Shown: piece after piece, positions 45,301 through 53,763 of the stretch
Layout of the letters: every line of letters begins with the position of its first letter
Numbering within the stretch: the stretch's first letter is position 1
Origin: Salinisphaera shabanensis E1L3A
GTDB taxonomy: Bacteria; Pseudomonadota; Gammaproteobacteria; Nevskiales; Salinisphaeraceae
Reading direction: 5' to 3'
Assembly: GCF_000215955.2 (NCBI RefSeq)
Contig: NZ_AFNV02000027.1
Coordinates: 1-53,763 of the forward strand
Length of the DNA stretch: 53,763 bases
The notes under the pieces: generated by a model
Told to the model about the DNA's origin: nothing
What the model saw: only the letters and a program-made list of their open reading frames with translations
Database searches by the model: none
Program-made: the position numbers and the translations under genes

Positions 45301-46943
45301 CCCATGACCCGAACACTGCCGTCACGCACAAGCCGCGGCGCTGGCGTATTTCTCCGGTATGGCTCATTCCTCTCGGGGCGGCGCTAATCGGACTATGGCT
45401 GGTCTATCAGAACGTCATGTCGCGCGGTCCGGAGATCACGCTCGCACTCGACACCGCCGATGGTCTCGAAGCAGGCAAAACACTGGTGAAGGTGCGCAGC
45501 GTGGAGGTCGGCCATCTGGAATCGGTCCGTCTGGCCGACGACTACGAGGGTGCGGTCGCAACCGTACAGATGAACCCGGACACGGCCGAACTGCTGGTAT
45601 CCGATAGCCGTTTCTGGGTGGTCAAGCCGCGCATCGGCCGTCAGGGCATCAGCGGCCTGGGCACGATCCTGTCCGGCGCCTACATCCAGTTGCAACCGGG
45701 CAGCGCGGACAAAGCCCAGCGCCGATACGAAGTCCAGGACACGCCGCCGACCACTGCTTCGGACGAGCCGGGCGTCTCGGTGCGCTTGACCAGCAACGGC
45801 GATAACTCGCTGGCAGTGGGCGATCCGATCATCTATCAGGGCCAGACGGTCGGCCAGATCGAGGCAGGCGAGTTCGCCGTCGAAGAACAGCGCATGGAAT
45901 ATCGGGTATTCATACGCGAGCCTTACGCCCGACTGGTCACCGGAACCACTCAGTTCTGGCTGCGTTCCGGCATCGATTTCCATCTCGGTTCGGACGGCGT
46001 GGATGTACAGACCGGGTCGCTGCAGAGCATTCTGGCGGGCGGCGTAACGTTCGGGCAGGCCGATGGGGTCGAGCCCGGCGATAAAGCCACCAACGGCCAA
46101 GCCTTCAAACTCTATGCGACGCGTAGCGCAGCCAACCAGGATCGTTTCGATCGCAAGATCAAATACGTGATTCTGCTCGACGATTCCGTACGCGGCCTCA
46201 ACCCCGGCGCGCCGGTGGAATATCGCGGCCTGCGTATAGGCACGGTCGAACAGGTGCCCTTCTTTCGCGACGACTTCGACTTCGAACAGCTCTCGGATTT
46301 CAAGATACCGGTGCTGATCTCCATCGAACCGCAGCGGCCGGCCAACAGCTGGGCGAACTGGAGTGATGCACAGTGGCGCGAAAATAACCGACGTTTCTTT
46401 GCCAACGGTCTGCGCGCGACGATCAAATCCGGCAACCTGCTCACCGGCGCCACGTTCATCAATCTCCAGTTCGAAGGTAATGCCGAAGGCTACGCGCCGA
46501 CCACGCTCGGCCAGTACGACGTTTTCCCGAGTGTGCCAAGCAGCATTACGAGCATTCAGGCGCAGCTGTCGGACCTCATGGACAAGCTCAATGCGATCGA
46601 CATCCGCCCGATCGCCAACGACCTCAAGCACACGCTCGAGGCTTCCAACGACACGCTCGACGAGCTGCATCGCGCCACGCGCAATATCAACCAGTTGCTC
46701 GAATCCAAAGACACGCGAGAACTACCGCGCACGTTGCGCGTCACCCTCGGCGAGCTGCAACACACACTGCAAGGTTTCCAGCAGGACGCGCCCGCTTACG
46801 GCGAATTCAGCCGCTCACTCGATCGACTCAACCGCGTACTCGATGACGTGGCACCGCTCGCACGCACCTTGCATAACCGCCCCAACGCGCTGATCTTCGG
46901 CCGGCCCGAAGACGGCGACCCCATCCCGAAGGCCGCCCGATGA
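45297..46943 (+). CDS. pqiB: Intermembrane transport protein PqiB (three MCE domains)
   Basis: A 548-residue periplasm-spanning protein with one N-terminal membrane helix (about 19-41). Three MCE/MlaD-like domains follow (beginning near GPEITLALDTADGLEAGKT, GVSVRLTSNGDNSLAVGDP and YVILLDDSVRGLNPGAPVEYRG). A long helical C-terminal needle (about 410-530) contains repeated DLMDKLNAI, TLEASNDTLDELHRAT-type heptads. Such hexamers form tubes from inner to outer membrane for phospholipid traffic. ATGA overlaps on both sides couple it to pqiA and pqiC. Confidence 0.94.
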   Translation: MTHDPNTAVTHKPRRWRISPVWLIPLGAALIGLWLVYQNVMSRGPEITLALDTADGLEAGKTLVKVRSVEVGHLESVRLADDYEGAVATVQMNPDTAELLVSDSRFWVVKPRIGRQGISGLGTILSGAYIQLQPGSADKAQRRYEVQDTPPTTASDEPGVSVRLTSNGDNSLAVGDPIIYQGQTVGQIEAGEFAVEEQRMEYRVFIREPYARLVTGTTQFWLRSGIDFHLGSDGVDVQTGSLQSILAGGVTFGQADGVEPGDKATNGQAFKLYATRSAANQDRFDRKIKYVILLDDSVRGLNPGAPVEYRGLRIGTVEQVPFFRDDFDFEQLSDFKIPVLISIEPQRPANSWANWSDAQWRENNRRFFANGLRATIKSGNLLTGATFINLQFEGNAEGYAPTTLGQYDVFPSVPSSITSIQAQLSDLMDKLNAIDIRPIANDLKHTLEASNDTLDELHRATRNINQLLESKDTRELPRTLRVTLGELQHTLQGFQQDAPAYGEFSRSLDRLNRVLDDVAPLARTLHNRPNALIFGRPEDGDPIPKAAR

Positions 46944-47575
46944 AAACGATCCACCTACTGTATGTTGCTGCCGCCCTCGTTCTGACCGGTTGTGCGGGCA
47001 GTGCTTCATCGCCGTCGCTTTTCGTGCTCGATACCACGCATGCAAGCTCAGCGTCGCCATCGAAACCGGCAGCGCGCGCGCAACTTGTCGTTGCGCCGGT
47101 ACAGATTGCGCGAATGCTCGATGAGAGCGGCATCGTTTACCAGACCGGCGCGCATCGTGTAGTCATCGCCAACCATAATCGCTGGGCCGCGCCACTCGGT
47201 GGGCAGCTACGCGACTCTTTAATTGCCACGCTCGACGGCGCGCTGACTGACATACAGATCGTACGGGCCGTCGAACCCGGGGCTACACCGGCATTCGTGC
47301 TGCAAACACGAGTCGACCAGTTCATGGGCCATTACGATGGCCACGCCCGAATCACAGGCGAATGGCAGCTCGACGATCCAGAGGGTCAAACCCTTCTACG
47401 CCAGCGCTTCACGCGCGAGGTACCACTGGCCGACGATGGCTACGAGGCCTTGGTCGAAAGCCTGTCCGCCGGTTGGCGCGCCACCGCCCTGGCAATCGCA
47501 CCCGCGGTTCAGCACACGGCCCTGAGCCCGCAGGCGAATAGCGAACGGGACACCAAGCCGGGATTCACCCAATAA
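46940..47575 (+). CDS. pqiC: PqiC outer-membrane lipoprotein
   Basis: A 211-residue lipoprotein with lipobox LTGC (lipidated C18), belonging to the ABC-type transport auxiliary family (DUF330). The VAPVQIARMLDESGIVYQTGA segment, in which YQ precedes the usual H/W motif, and DNHRWAAPL-like NHNRWAAPLGGQL are typical. PqiC anchors the PqiB needle at the outer membrane. It starts inside the last codons of pqiB and ends 48 nt from the convergent rho stop, with a shared terminator between. Confidence 0.93.
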   Translation: MKTIHLLYVAAALVLTGCAGSASSPSLFVLDTTHASSASPSKPAARAQLVVAPVQIARMLDESGIVYQTGAHRVVIANHNRWAAPLGGQLRDSLIATLDGALTDIQIVRAVEPGATPAFVLQTRVDQFMGHYDGHARITGEWQLDDPEGQTLLRQRFTREVPLADDGYEALVESLSAGWRATALAIAPAVQHTALSPQANSERDTKPGFTQ

Positions 47576-47603
47576 AAAAAGCGGGCTAGAGCCCGCTTTT
47601 TTT
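47574..47603. terminator. Bidirectional terminator between pqiC and rho
   Basis: A GCGGGCT/AGCCCGC inverted repeat lies between seven A's and seven T's, so either strand gives a GC hairpin plus U-tract. It overlaps the pqiC stop codon and serves both converging genes. The stem sequence is nearly the same as in the gltA terminator. Confidence 0.9.
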
Positions 47604-47622
47604 ATGACATACCGTCTCGAAT

Positions 47623-49134
47623 CTAGCGTTTCATCGATTCGAAGAACTGGGCATTGGTCTTGGTCTGCTTCATACGATCGATCAGCAACTCCATGGCCGC
47701 CAGATCATCCATGCTGTGCAACAGTTTGCGCAGCACCCACATGCGCTGCAGCTCATCCTGGGGCACCAGCTTCTCTTCGCGGCGGGTGCCGGAACGATTG
47801 ACGTGAATCGCCGGGTAGATACGCTTCTCGGCAATACGGCGGTCCATATGGACTTCCATGTTGCCTGTGCCCTTGAACTCTTCGTAGATGACCTCGTCCA
47901 TCTTGGAACCGGTCTCGATGAGTGCCGTGGCCAGAATCGTCAGACTGCCGCCCTCTTCCACGTTACGGGCTGCACCGAAGAAACGCTTGGGCTTTTGCAG
48001 CGCATTAGCATCCACGCCACCGGTGAGCACCTTGCCCGAAGACGGGGCCGTGGTGTTGTAGGCACGTGCCAGACGCGTCAGCGAGTCGAGCAGGATCACC
48101 ACGTCCTTCTTGTGTTCGACCAGGCGCTTGGCCTTTTCGATCACCATGTCAGCGACCTGCACATGGCGTGATGCCGGCTCGTCGAAGGTCGAGGAGACGA
48201 CTTCGCCGCGCACGCTGCGCTCCATCTCGGTGACTTCTTCGGGCCGCTCGTCGATGAGCAGCACGATGAGATGACACTCGGGATAATTCTGCGCGATCGA
48301 CTGGGCGATGTTCTGCATCATCATCGTCTTGCCGGCCTTGGGCGGCGAAACGATCAGGCCGCGCTGGCCCTTGCCGAAGGGCGCGACCAGGTCGATGGTG
48401 CGGGCGGTGATATCTTCGGTCGAGCCGTTACCCAGTTCCATGACCATGCGCTCGGTCGGGAACAGCGGCGTGAGATTCTCGAACAGAACCTTGCCCTTGG
48501 ATTTCTCCGGCGGATCGCCGTTGATCTCGTCGACTTTGAGCAACGCAAAATAGCGCTCCGACTCTTTCGGCGGACGAATGCGACCGGAAATATTGTCACC
48601 GGTACGCAGCGCGAAACGCCGGATCTGACTCGGCGATACGTAAATATCGTCGGGCCCGGCCATATAGGACGATTCGCCCGAGCGCAGAAAGCCAAAGCCA
48701 TCCGACAGAATTTCGAGAACGCCGTCACCATAGATGCGCTCGCCGGATTTCGCATGCCCCTTGAGCATCGCAAAGATCAGGTCTTGTTTACGCATGCGCG
48801 AGATGTTCTCGAGCTGCATCTCCTGCGCCATTTCCATGAGCTCGGAAGCGGTCTTCTGCTTGAGCTCACTGAGGTTCAGGATCGGGCCGTCGCCGGCGAC
48901 ACCGGCATAGGCTTCGAACTCAGCCTCGTCGATGTCCTCGTTCGGCGGGTTGTTGCCGCCCTTGTTCGGGCCACCACCGCCCTTGCCGCGGTTGTTACCG
49001 CTGTTGTTTCGAGGCTTGTTGGGCCCATTGGGATTCTTGCGACGACGGCTGCGGCGGTTGTTATTACCCCCGTTCCCGTTATTGCTGTTATTCGAATCCT
49101 TGGACTGGCGTTCGTCGACTGTTTCTTCAGACAC
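47623..49134 (-). CDS. rho: Transcription termination factor Rho with a disordered N-terminal extension
   Basis: A 503-residue hexameric RNA-dependent ATPase that ends transcription and limits antisense RNA. From residue 85 (ILNLSELK) onward it matches E. coli Rho closely: [13 protein letters not shown], the RNA-binding [20 protein letters not shown], Walker A (PPKAGKTMM), [12 protein letters not shown] and LTRLARAYN. The first 84 residues are extra: 10-66 are almost wholly Asn, Gly, Arg, Lys and Pro (19 Asn), and 67-83 are acidic. The start is GTG at 49134; an in-frame stop lies four codons upstream, and no ATG lies between it and the core. There is no strong ribosome site. It follows trxA in the same direction. 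Confidence 0.95.
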   Translation of the reverse strand: MSEETVDERQSKDSNNSNNGNGGNNNRRSRRRKNPNGPNKPRNNSGNNRGKGGGGPNKGGNNPPNEDIDEAEFEAYAGVAGDGPILNLSELKQKTASELMEMAQEMQLENISRMRKQDLIFAMLKGHAKSGERIYGDGVLEILSDGFGFLRSGESSYMAGPDDIYVSPSQIRRFALRTGDNISGRIRPPKESERYFALLKVDEINGDPPEKSKGKVLFENLTPLFPTERMVMELGNGSTEDITARTIDLVAPFGKGQRGLIVSPPKAGKTMMMQNIAQSIAQNYPECHLIVLLIDERPEEVTEMERSVRGEVVSSTFDEPASRHVQVADMVIEKAKRLVEHKKDVVILLDSLTRLARAYNTTAPSSGKVLTGGVDANALQKPKRFFGAARNVEEGGSLTILATALIETGSKMDEVIYEEFKGTGNMEVHMDRRIAEKRIYPAIHVNRSGTRREEKLVPQDELQRMWVLRKLLHSMDDLAAMELLIDRMKQTKTNAQFFESMKR

Positions 49135-49222
49135 GGCTATCTATGAGTTGCAGCGAAAACGGGCGCGTCATATGCACCTATTCGCAGTGGGAAGGCGTCC
49201 GATTCGTTGCGAATCAAACGAA

Positions 49223-49248
49223 GGCCGCCGGCAGATATGCCGGCGGCC
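49223..49248. other. 10-bp perfect hairpin in the trxA-rho gap
   Basis: GGCCGCCGGC and its complement surround AGATAT, directly after the trxA stop and about 90 nt before rho. There is no proper T-run on the minus strand (TTCGTTTGATT). It may slow or partly end trxA transcription, or shape the rho leader; rho genes are often autoregulated in their leader. Confidence 0.5.
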
Positions 49249-49257
49249 TGGAGCGGA

Positions 49258-49584
49258 TCAAATATGTTGATCGACAAATTCGGTCAGCTGCGTCTTGGAG
49301 ACCGAACCGACCTTCGTTCCGGCCACTTCGCCGTCCTTGAAGAGCATAAGGGTCGGAATACCACGAATGCCGTACTTAGGCGGCGTATTCGGGTTGTCGT
49401 CGATATTGAGCTTGGCGACCGTCAACCGGCCGTCATATTCGTCGGCGATTTCGTCGAGCACCGGTGCAATCATCTTGCACGGACCGCACCATTCTGCCCA
49501 GTAGTCCACCAATACGGGACCGGAGGCGGACAGCACGTCTTGTTCGAAGCTGTCATCGCTGACTTTGACGATATTTTCACTCAT
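49258..49584 (-). CDS. trxA: Thioredoxin 1
   Basis: A 108-residue cytosolic disulfide reductase with the active site W32-C33-G-P-C36 ([19 protein letters not shown]) and the cis-proline in [13 protein letters not shown]. Length and sequence are typical of E. coli TrxA. The ATG at 49584 has AGGA six bases upstream. It lies between rho and the divergent rhlB, the same neighbourhood as in E. coli. It supplies electrons to ribonucleotide reductase and, in this window's context, potentially to PAPS reductase in sulfate assimilation. Confidence 0.97.
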   Translation of the reverse strand: MSENIVKVSDDSFEQDVLSASGPVLVDYWAEWCGPCKMIAPVLDEIADEYDGRLTVAKLNIDDNPNTPPKYGIRGIPTLMLFKDGEVAGTKVGSVSKTQLTEFVDQHI

Positions 49585-49915
49585 GAGCGTCCTCGAAAGA
49601 ATCCAAGCGGGATAAATGAAGGTTCGCGCGCGTCGCCTATGACGCGGCGCCGCTGAGCCGGTAGTTAAGGGCGCGAAAAGATGTTTGCAAGCTGCGCGAA
49701 AGGTCGCGGCCCGACAACCGTGAAGACCACAAGCTGTTATAGTGCGGGCTGCAAAAAAAAACAGTGCCGGAATGCGAGCCGACCCGACTCGGGCAGTGCA
49801 GCGAATATCCGTATTCGCAACGTTCGGGCTATTGGAGCCTATCTCGGCGCGTTTTTCAACCCCTGCGTGAACCGGTCGCGTTTGGCGTGACCATTCATCT
49901 ATCCCAAGGGCCAAT
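49585..49915. other. 331-nt divergent gap between trxA and rhlB
   Basis: No gene is supported. For rhlB, TATAGT at 49738-49743 is a good -10 without a clear -35 and would give a leader of about 165 nt with nine A's (about 49754) and a hairpin GCGAATA-TCCG-TATTCGC at 49801-49818. For trxA, minus-strand TTGCAA and a weak TTAACT-type -10 lie near 49665-49690. Long rhlB leaders could carry autoregulation, but nothing here proves it. Confidence 0.4.
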
Positions 49916-51232
49916 ATGACCGAAACCGCATCCACCAGTGACGCTGCCCAGCAAAAGATGCTCACCGATACGCGCCTCGACGCCCTGGGTCTTCACGAGA
50001 CGATACTTTCCGGGCTGATCAAGCGCGGTTTCAGCCACGCCACGCCAATTCAGGCGGAGACACTGCCGCTTGCGCTCAAGGGCGCGGATATCGCGGGTCA
50101 GGCACATACCGGCACGGGCAAGACCGCTGCGTTTTTGCTGGCTACCATGCACCGCCTGCTCAAGGACGATCCTGAGCCGAGCGAGCATGCCCCTGCAGGC
50201 GCCAGCCAGCCACGCGCGCTCATTCTTGCGCCGACGCGAGAACTCGCCGACCAGATTTACAAGGATGCGCTACCGCTGGCGTCCGGTACCGGCTTGAAAT
50301 GCGTGGTCTGCTACGGCGGCACCGGTTACGAGGAACAGCGTCAGGCCATCGTCGACGGCGTCGATATTCTCATCGGCACGCCGGGGCGCCTGATCGATTA
50401 CTACAAGCAGAAGGTCTATACGCTCAAGGCGATCGAAGTGGCCGTACTCGACGAAGCCGATCGCATGTTCGATCTCGGCTTCATCGACGATATCCGCTAC
50501 ATGTTCCGCAAGATGCCGGTGCCGGAGAACCGTCAGAATCTGCTGTTTTCGGCCACGCTGAGCCATCGCGTGCTGGAACTGGCCTACGAGCATATGAACA
50601 GCCCTACGCTCGTGCGCACCGATACCGAAACGGTGAATATCGGCGCGATCACGCAGAAGCTCTATCACGTCTCCAAGGACGACAAGCTCGCGCTTCTGAT
50701 CGGCACCCTGCGCCGTATCGACAACGGCCGCACGCTGATCTTCATCAACACCAAGCGCACCGCCGAGTTCATCGAAGACGGGCTCAATGCCAACGGTTTC
50801 ACCGCGGCGACGCTGTCCGGGGATGTGGCCCAGAACAAGCGCCTGCGCCTGCTCGAAGACTTCAAGACCGGTGAATTGCCGATCATGGTCGCGACCGACG
50901 TGGCCGCGCGCGGGCTGCATATCCCCGATGTCACGCACGTGATCAACTACGACCTGCCGCAGGATGCCCAAGATTACGTGCACCGCATCGGCCGAACCGC
51001 GCGCGCCGGCAATACCGGCGATGCGATCTCGTTCGCCTGTGAGGAATACGTGTATTCATTGCCCGATATCGAAGCCTATATCGAGCACAAGATCGATGCC
51101 GAGATGCCGCACGGCGCGGATTTCGCAGACGACATCGTCGTGCCGGCACGGCGCAAGCGCAAACCCCGCAGCGGCGGTCGCCGCAATGGCGGCGGTGGGG
51201 GCCGAGGCAAGTCGCGCTCGAACCGTAACTAG
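49916..51232 (+). CDS. rhlB: ATP-dependent RNA helicase RhlB
   Basis: A 438-residue DEAD-box helicase. A Q-motif ([17 protein letters not shown]), Walker A (AHTGTGKT, 63-70), [39 protein letters not shown], and C-terminal [14 protein letters not shown] and [10 protein letters not shown] are in order. A basic Gly-rich tail ([18 protein letters not shown]) follows, which in RhlB helps RNA binding. RhlB unwinds RNA for the degradosome with RNase E; assignment over other RhlB-like proteins rests on sequence and on being next to trxA and rho as in E. coli. Confidence 0.92.
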   Translation: MTETASTSDAAQQKMLTDTRLDALGLHETILSGLIKRGFSHATPIQAETLPLALKGADIAGQAHTGTGKTAAFLLATMHRLLKDDPEPSEHAPAGASQPRALILAPTRELADQIYKDALPLASGTGLKCVVCYGGTGYEEQRQAIVDGVDILIGTPGRLIDYYKQKVYTLKAIEVAVLDEADRMFDLGFIDDIRYMFRKMPVPENRQNLLFSATLSHRVLELAYEHMNSPTLVRTDTETVNIGAITQKLYHVSKDDKLALLIGTLRRIDNGRTLIFINTKRTAEFIEDGLNANGFTAATLSGDVAQNKRLRLLEDFKTGELPIMVATDVAARGLHIPDVTHVINYDLPQDAQDYVHRIGRTARAGNTGDAISFACEEYVYSLPDIEAYIEHKIDAEMPHGADFADDIVVPARRKRKPRSGGRRNGGGGGRGKSRSNRN

Positions 51233-51265
51233 ACAGCGTGCGAAAGCCAGCGCGAATCAAATCGG

Positions 51266-51271
51266 TATGAT
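51266..51271 (+). promoter_or_regulatory. Candidate -10 of cysQ
   Basis: TATGAT, five of six consensus bases, lies 31 nt before the cysQ ATG in the 69-nt gap after rhlB. No convincing -35 is seen, so read-through from rhlB is equally possible. Confidence 0.3.
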
Positions 51272-51301
51272 GCGCGCGATTCCCAACAACGCGCCAAGCC
51301 C

Positions 51302-52111
51302 ATGGAACTAACTCGCGAACTGCTTGATCACATCTGCGATATCGCTGTCGCGGCCGGCCAGAAAACGCTGCCGATCTACAACAGCAATTTCGAAATCGAA
51401 ACGAAGGATGACGACAGTCCGCTGACCCAGGCCGACCTGGCCGCGCATGTCAGTATCAAGCAGGCATTGAGCGAGCTGACACCGGATACACCCCAGCTGT
51501 CCGAAGAAGGCGCGGATATCGATTTCGACACACGGCGCTCATGGTCGACTTACTGGCTGATCGACCCGCTCGACGGCACCAAGGAATTCGTCAACAAGAA
51601 CGATCAGTTCACGATCAATATCGCGCTGATTGTCGATCATGAGCCCGTACTGGGCGTGGTTTACGCCCCGGTACTGGATACGTTGTGGTTTGCCGCGCGC
51701 GAAATCGGCGCATTTCGCCAGCAAGGCGCAGCGAACCCCGAACCCATAGCCGCGGTAGCTGCGCATACGAACAAACCACGCGTGCTGGTTTCGCGCTCGC
51801 ACCGTTCGGCCAGTATCGATGCGCTGCTTGCCAATTTGCCGGATTACGAACCCATCACGATGGGGTCATCTTTGAAGTTTTGCGTGATCGCCGACGGTGA
51901 CGCCGATTTCTACCCGCGGCTCGGGCCGACCAGCGAATGGGATACCGCCGCCGGACACGCCGTACTCGCCTGTGCCGGCGGCCAGGTGACGGATCTCGAC
52001 GGCGAACCGCTACGCTACAACGTCACTGAAAGCGTGCTGAACACGCATTTTCTGGCATTCGGTGACACGGGCCACGACTGGCGCGCCTACCTGCCAGACG
52101 CGAGCAAGTAG
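51302..52111 (+). CDS. cysQ: 3'(2'),5'-bisphosphate nucleotidase CysQ
   Basis: A 269-residue Mg-dependent, Li-sensitive phosphatase of the inositol monophosphatase family that removes the 3' phosphate from PAP, a by-product of PAPS reduction in sulfate assimilation. Metal ligands are in LSEEGAD (E68/E69) and WLIDPLDGTKEF (D88, D91), and the late motif TSEWDTAAGHAVL is present. It has the length of E. coli CysQ. Its pathway fits the cysJI genes 40 kb away. It converges with the universal stress gene, with 20 nt between stops. Confidence 0.94.
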   Translation: MELTRELLDHICDIAVAAGQKTLPIYNSNFEIETKDDDSPLTQADLAAHVSIKQALSELTPDTPQLSEEGADIDFDTRRSWSTYWLIDPLDGTKEFVNKNDQFTINIALIVDHEPVLGVVYAPVLDTLWFAAREIGAFRQQGAANPEPIAAVAAHTNKPRVLVSRSHRSASIDALLANLPDYEPITMGSSLKFCVIADGDADFYPRLGPTSEWDTAAGHAVLACAGGQVTDLDGEPLRYNVTESVLNTHFLAFGDTGHDWRAYLPDASK

Positions 52112-52131
52112 ACCGCCCTCGGTTAATCTAT

Positions 52132-52605
52132 TCAGGGCGCCGGCGCTGCGGCGACATCTTCATCCTCGCCCGGCGCCTGCACGACCAACAGGCTGCAGGT
52201 GAGTCGATCAAGCAATGACGCGCCCACCGAGCCCTGCCACCAGCGTGCCAGCACGCCGCGGCGCTGGTGGCCGACCACCACGAGATTGACGGCCAGATCC
52301 TCGGCCAGCTTGGCGATCTGGTGAGCCGGCTCGCCCGCACGCAGGTGGCCTTCAGCATCCACGCCGCGATTCTTGAGTAGCGTCACACCTTCGTCGAGGA
52401 TATTTTCGATACGCTCGCGCTCGGCTTCATACATGCTCTCGGTATAAAAGCCCTCGGCTGCCGCAACTGCGCCGGTCAGCGGCACCACGGCGAGAAGATG
52501 CACCTCGACTTCACCCGCACCAAGCAGCGGCAGCGTACGACGCAATGCGATACGACCGTGCTCGCTACCGTCGTAAGCCAGCAGAACTTTCTCGAAGTTT
52601 TCCAT
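52132..52605 (-). CDS. Universal stress protein (UspA family)
   Basis: A 157-residue single-domain Usp of Rossmann-like fold. KVLLAYDGSEHGRIALRRTL opens the family; the ATP-binding loop near the C-terminus reads VVVGHQRRGVLARWWQGSVG, a G-x2-G-x9-G(S/T)-like pattern, so nucleotide binding is likely. The start MENFEKVLLAYDG at 52605 lies 41 nt inside the 3' end of the transporter gene; earlier in-frame codons give a non-family, hydrophobic N-terminus. Overlap suggests co-transcription with the MFS exporter, an unusual pairing. Confidence 0.88.
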   Translation of the reverse strand: MENFEKVLLAYDGSEHGRIALRRTLPLLGAGEVEVHLLAVVPLTGAVAAAEGFYTESMYEAERERIENILDEGVTLLKNRGVDAEGHLRAGEPAHQIAKLAEDLAVNLVVVGHQRRGVLARWWQGSVGASLLDRLTCSLLVVQAPGEDEDVAAAPAP

Positions 52606-53763
52606 GCAAAATCCCCATCCAAGCAGCAAATACGATCGACACGGCAAACAGCGCGCCCAACACAATAAACGTCTCGCGAAAGCCCGATGTCAAGGCCGAC
52701 AATGCCGTCGCGTCGACCGCACTGCCATTGTACAAGCGTTGCAGATCCACCTCGGTACCCACGCGCATGCCGACCCGCCATTCCAGCAGCAGCGCAAACA
52801 GATTGACGCCGAAGGCGCCGCCGAGTTGACGCGCGAAATTGATCACGCCGGAACCTTGCGGCGTCAACGCCTCGGGCAGCGCTCGCAGGCCGCCGATATT
52901 GAGCGCAGGCATCATCACGCCAAGCATGATGCGACCGAAGGCAATCCAGAGCGCGAGTGTGGCAAACGCGGTCGTCGGATCGCTCGCGGCCAACCCGATC
53001 ATACCCAGGGCGAACCCCGTACAACCCACCAGCAGCAGGCGGTGCGCGGGCATGCGATCGGCCAGGCGCCCGGCCACTGGGAATACCACGACCAGGGCCA
53101 GTCCAGCCGGCATCATCACCAGCCCCGTTGCCGTCGCCGAAAACTGCGGCACGCCTTGGGCCAGCAGCGGCACAAGATAGGTCGAACCATAAAGCCCGGC
53201 GCCATAAACCATGGATAATGCACTGGCGAGCGCGAACCGCGGATGCGCGAGCACCGATAGCTCGATTAAGGGCGTGGCGATACGCGCGCAGCGCCGAATA
53301 AACAGCGCCAGCAGAAGGCCCCCGCTAAAGATGCCGGCCAGCGCCCAGGTTCGCGTCTCGGCCAGCTCCGCAAGCCCGGCCAACAGCGTGGCCAACCCGG
53401 CCGACAGCAGCGCGAATCCGATCCAGTCGAAAGCGATACGCGACGCACGGCGATCGTTATGCAAATAGCGGCGCGCGCCGACCAGGGCGAGCAGACCGAA
53501 AGGAATCCCCGGCAGATAGACCGCACGCCAGGAAAACCAGTCGATAAGCACGCCGCCGACTGCCGGCCCCAACGCCGGCGCAAGCACTACGCCCATGCCA
53601 TACAAGCCGAGCGCCTTGCCGCGCTCGCTGTCGTCGAATACTTGGAATATCAATACCAGCGCCAACGGCTGGATCATACCCGCGGTTGCCCCCTGGAGGA
53701 TTCGCGCGCCGATCATCACGCTCGTATTAGGGCTCGCAGCCGCTAGCTGTGTAAACCCACCAG
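52565..53763 (-). CDS. MFS multidrug exporter of the DHA2 (EmrB/QacA) type, partial
   Basis: At least 399 codons; the frame is open to the right edge, so the true start and the first one to three helices lie outside the window. An ATG at 53719 is internal: the residues before it (GGFTQLAAASPNTSV) continue the third helix of the family. ARILQGATAGMIQP and ALGLYGMGVVLAPALGPAVGG (motif C for antiporters) identify a drug:H+ antiporter-2 protein, with about ten helices visible. The C-terminus ends KLRESSAGLRR. The substrate is unknown. It precedes the stress-protein gene and overlaps it by 41 nt. Confidence 0.9.
   Translation of the reverse strand, partial: GGFTQLAAASPNTSVMIGARILQGATAGMIQPLALVLIFQVFDDSERGKALGLYGMGVVLAPALGPAVGGVLIDWFSWRAVYLPGIPFGLLALVGARRYLHNDRRASRIAFDWIGFALLSAGLATLLAGLAELAETRTWALAGIFSGGLLLALFIRRCARIATPLIELSVLAHPRFALASALSMVYGAGLYGSTYLVPLLAQGVPQFSATATGLVMMPAGLALVVVFPVAGRLADRMPAHRLLLVGCTGFALGMIGLAASDPTTAFATLALWIAFGRIMLGVMMPALNIGGLRALPEALTPQGSGVINFARQLGGAFGVNLFALLLEWRVGMRVGTEVDLQRLYNGSAVDATALSALTSGFRETFIVLGALFAVSIVFAAWMGILHGKLRESSAGLRR

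Noticed and set aside
45393-46670. A 425-codon minus-strand open frame opposite pqiB
   Set aside because: Antisense to a coupled three-gene operon; no start signals.
49020-49110. Tandem repeat or CRISPR-like pattern in the trinucleotide-rich stretch
   Set aside because: The repetitiveness comes from Asn/Gly/Arg codons in the rho N-terminus; unit length and spacing are irregular.
53719-53763. Start of the MFS gene at 53719
   Set aside because: The frame stays open to the edge with helix-like residues, and the first helices of the family are missing, so the ATG is internal.

Overview
The window looks like ordinary, densely packed chromosome from a GC-rich, aerobic, Gram-negative gammaproteobacterium. 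The evidence is gene content and gene order: a gmk-rpoZ-spoT-recG block with rph divergent from yicC, rhlB divergent from trxA-rho, pqiABC, desT/desC/desB arranged as in Pseudomonas, and a Pseudomonas-type aa3 oxidase cluster. A long acidic linker in CoxB and an Asn/Gly-rich disordered Rho N-terminus would suit a halophilic lineage such as Salinisphaera; that placement is inference. I see no rRNA, tRNA, CRISPR array, prophage or insertion sequence. About 51 protein genes are called, and the last one runs off the right edge.

Layout. 1-5.2 kb: envelope and osmotic functions (Tat-exported OpgD, convergent with an MscK-type channel). 5.4-9.7 kb: a fatty-acid desaturation module (DesC reductase, DesB desaturase, a small unknown protein) divergent from its DesT-type repressor, with two palindromic operators on the desC promoter and a DapA-fold enzyme downstream of desT. 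9.8-14 kb: a DUF2059 secreted protein and cysJI sulfite reductase. 14.4-15.4 kb: a transglycosylase-like lipoprotein and YqcC. 15.4-23.7 kb: heme A synthesis and aa3 oxidase assembly (ctaB, ctaA, a Sco-like CxxxC protein, SURF1) and structural genes (DUF2244, coxB with a cytochrome c domain, coxA, a 32-codon membrane ORF, coxC). 23.7-27.4 kb: a translationally coupled bioBFHD operon. 27.5-31.3 kb: ComF, CorA and a CASTOR/POLLUX-like channel. 31.4-38.1 kb: yicC-gmk-rpoZ-spoT-ridA-recG. 38.3-41 kb: rph, rdgB, hemW and a CPXCG protein. 41.3-43.9 kb: malic enzyme and citrate synthase. 44-47.6 kb: pqiABC between two similar terminators. 47.6-51.2 kb: rho and trxA divergent from rhlB. 51.3 kb to the end: cysQ, a universal stress protein and a partial DHA2-type MFS exporter.

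How the genes work together. CtaB and CtaA make heme A for CoxA. SURF1 and the CxxxC protein probably help insert heme or copper, but the usual copper chaperones Cox11/CtaG and Sco are not in the cluster. CysJI and CysQ both serve sulfate assimilation. DesC passes NAD(P)H electrons to DesB under DesT control. RpoZ, SpoT and Gmk link guanine nucleotides to stringent control.

I found no clearly new large system. The best leads are: the disordered Rho N-terminus with a GTG start; the tiny ORF in place of cox11; the small protein in the desaturase operon; the two-operator DesT promoter; and two minus-strand terminator-like hairpins in a gap whose flanking genes are all on the plus strand, which could mark an unannotated small RNA.
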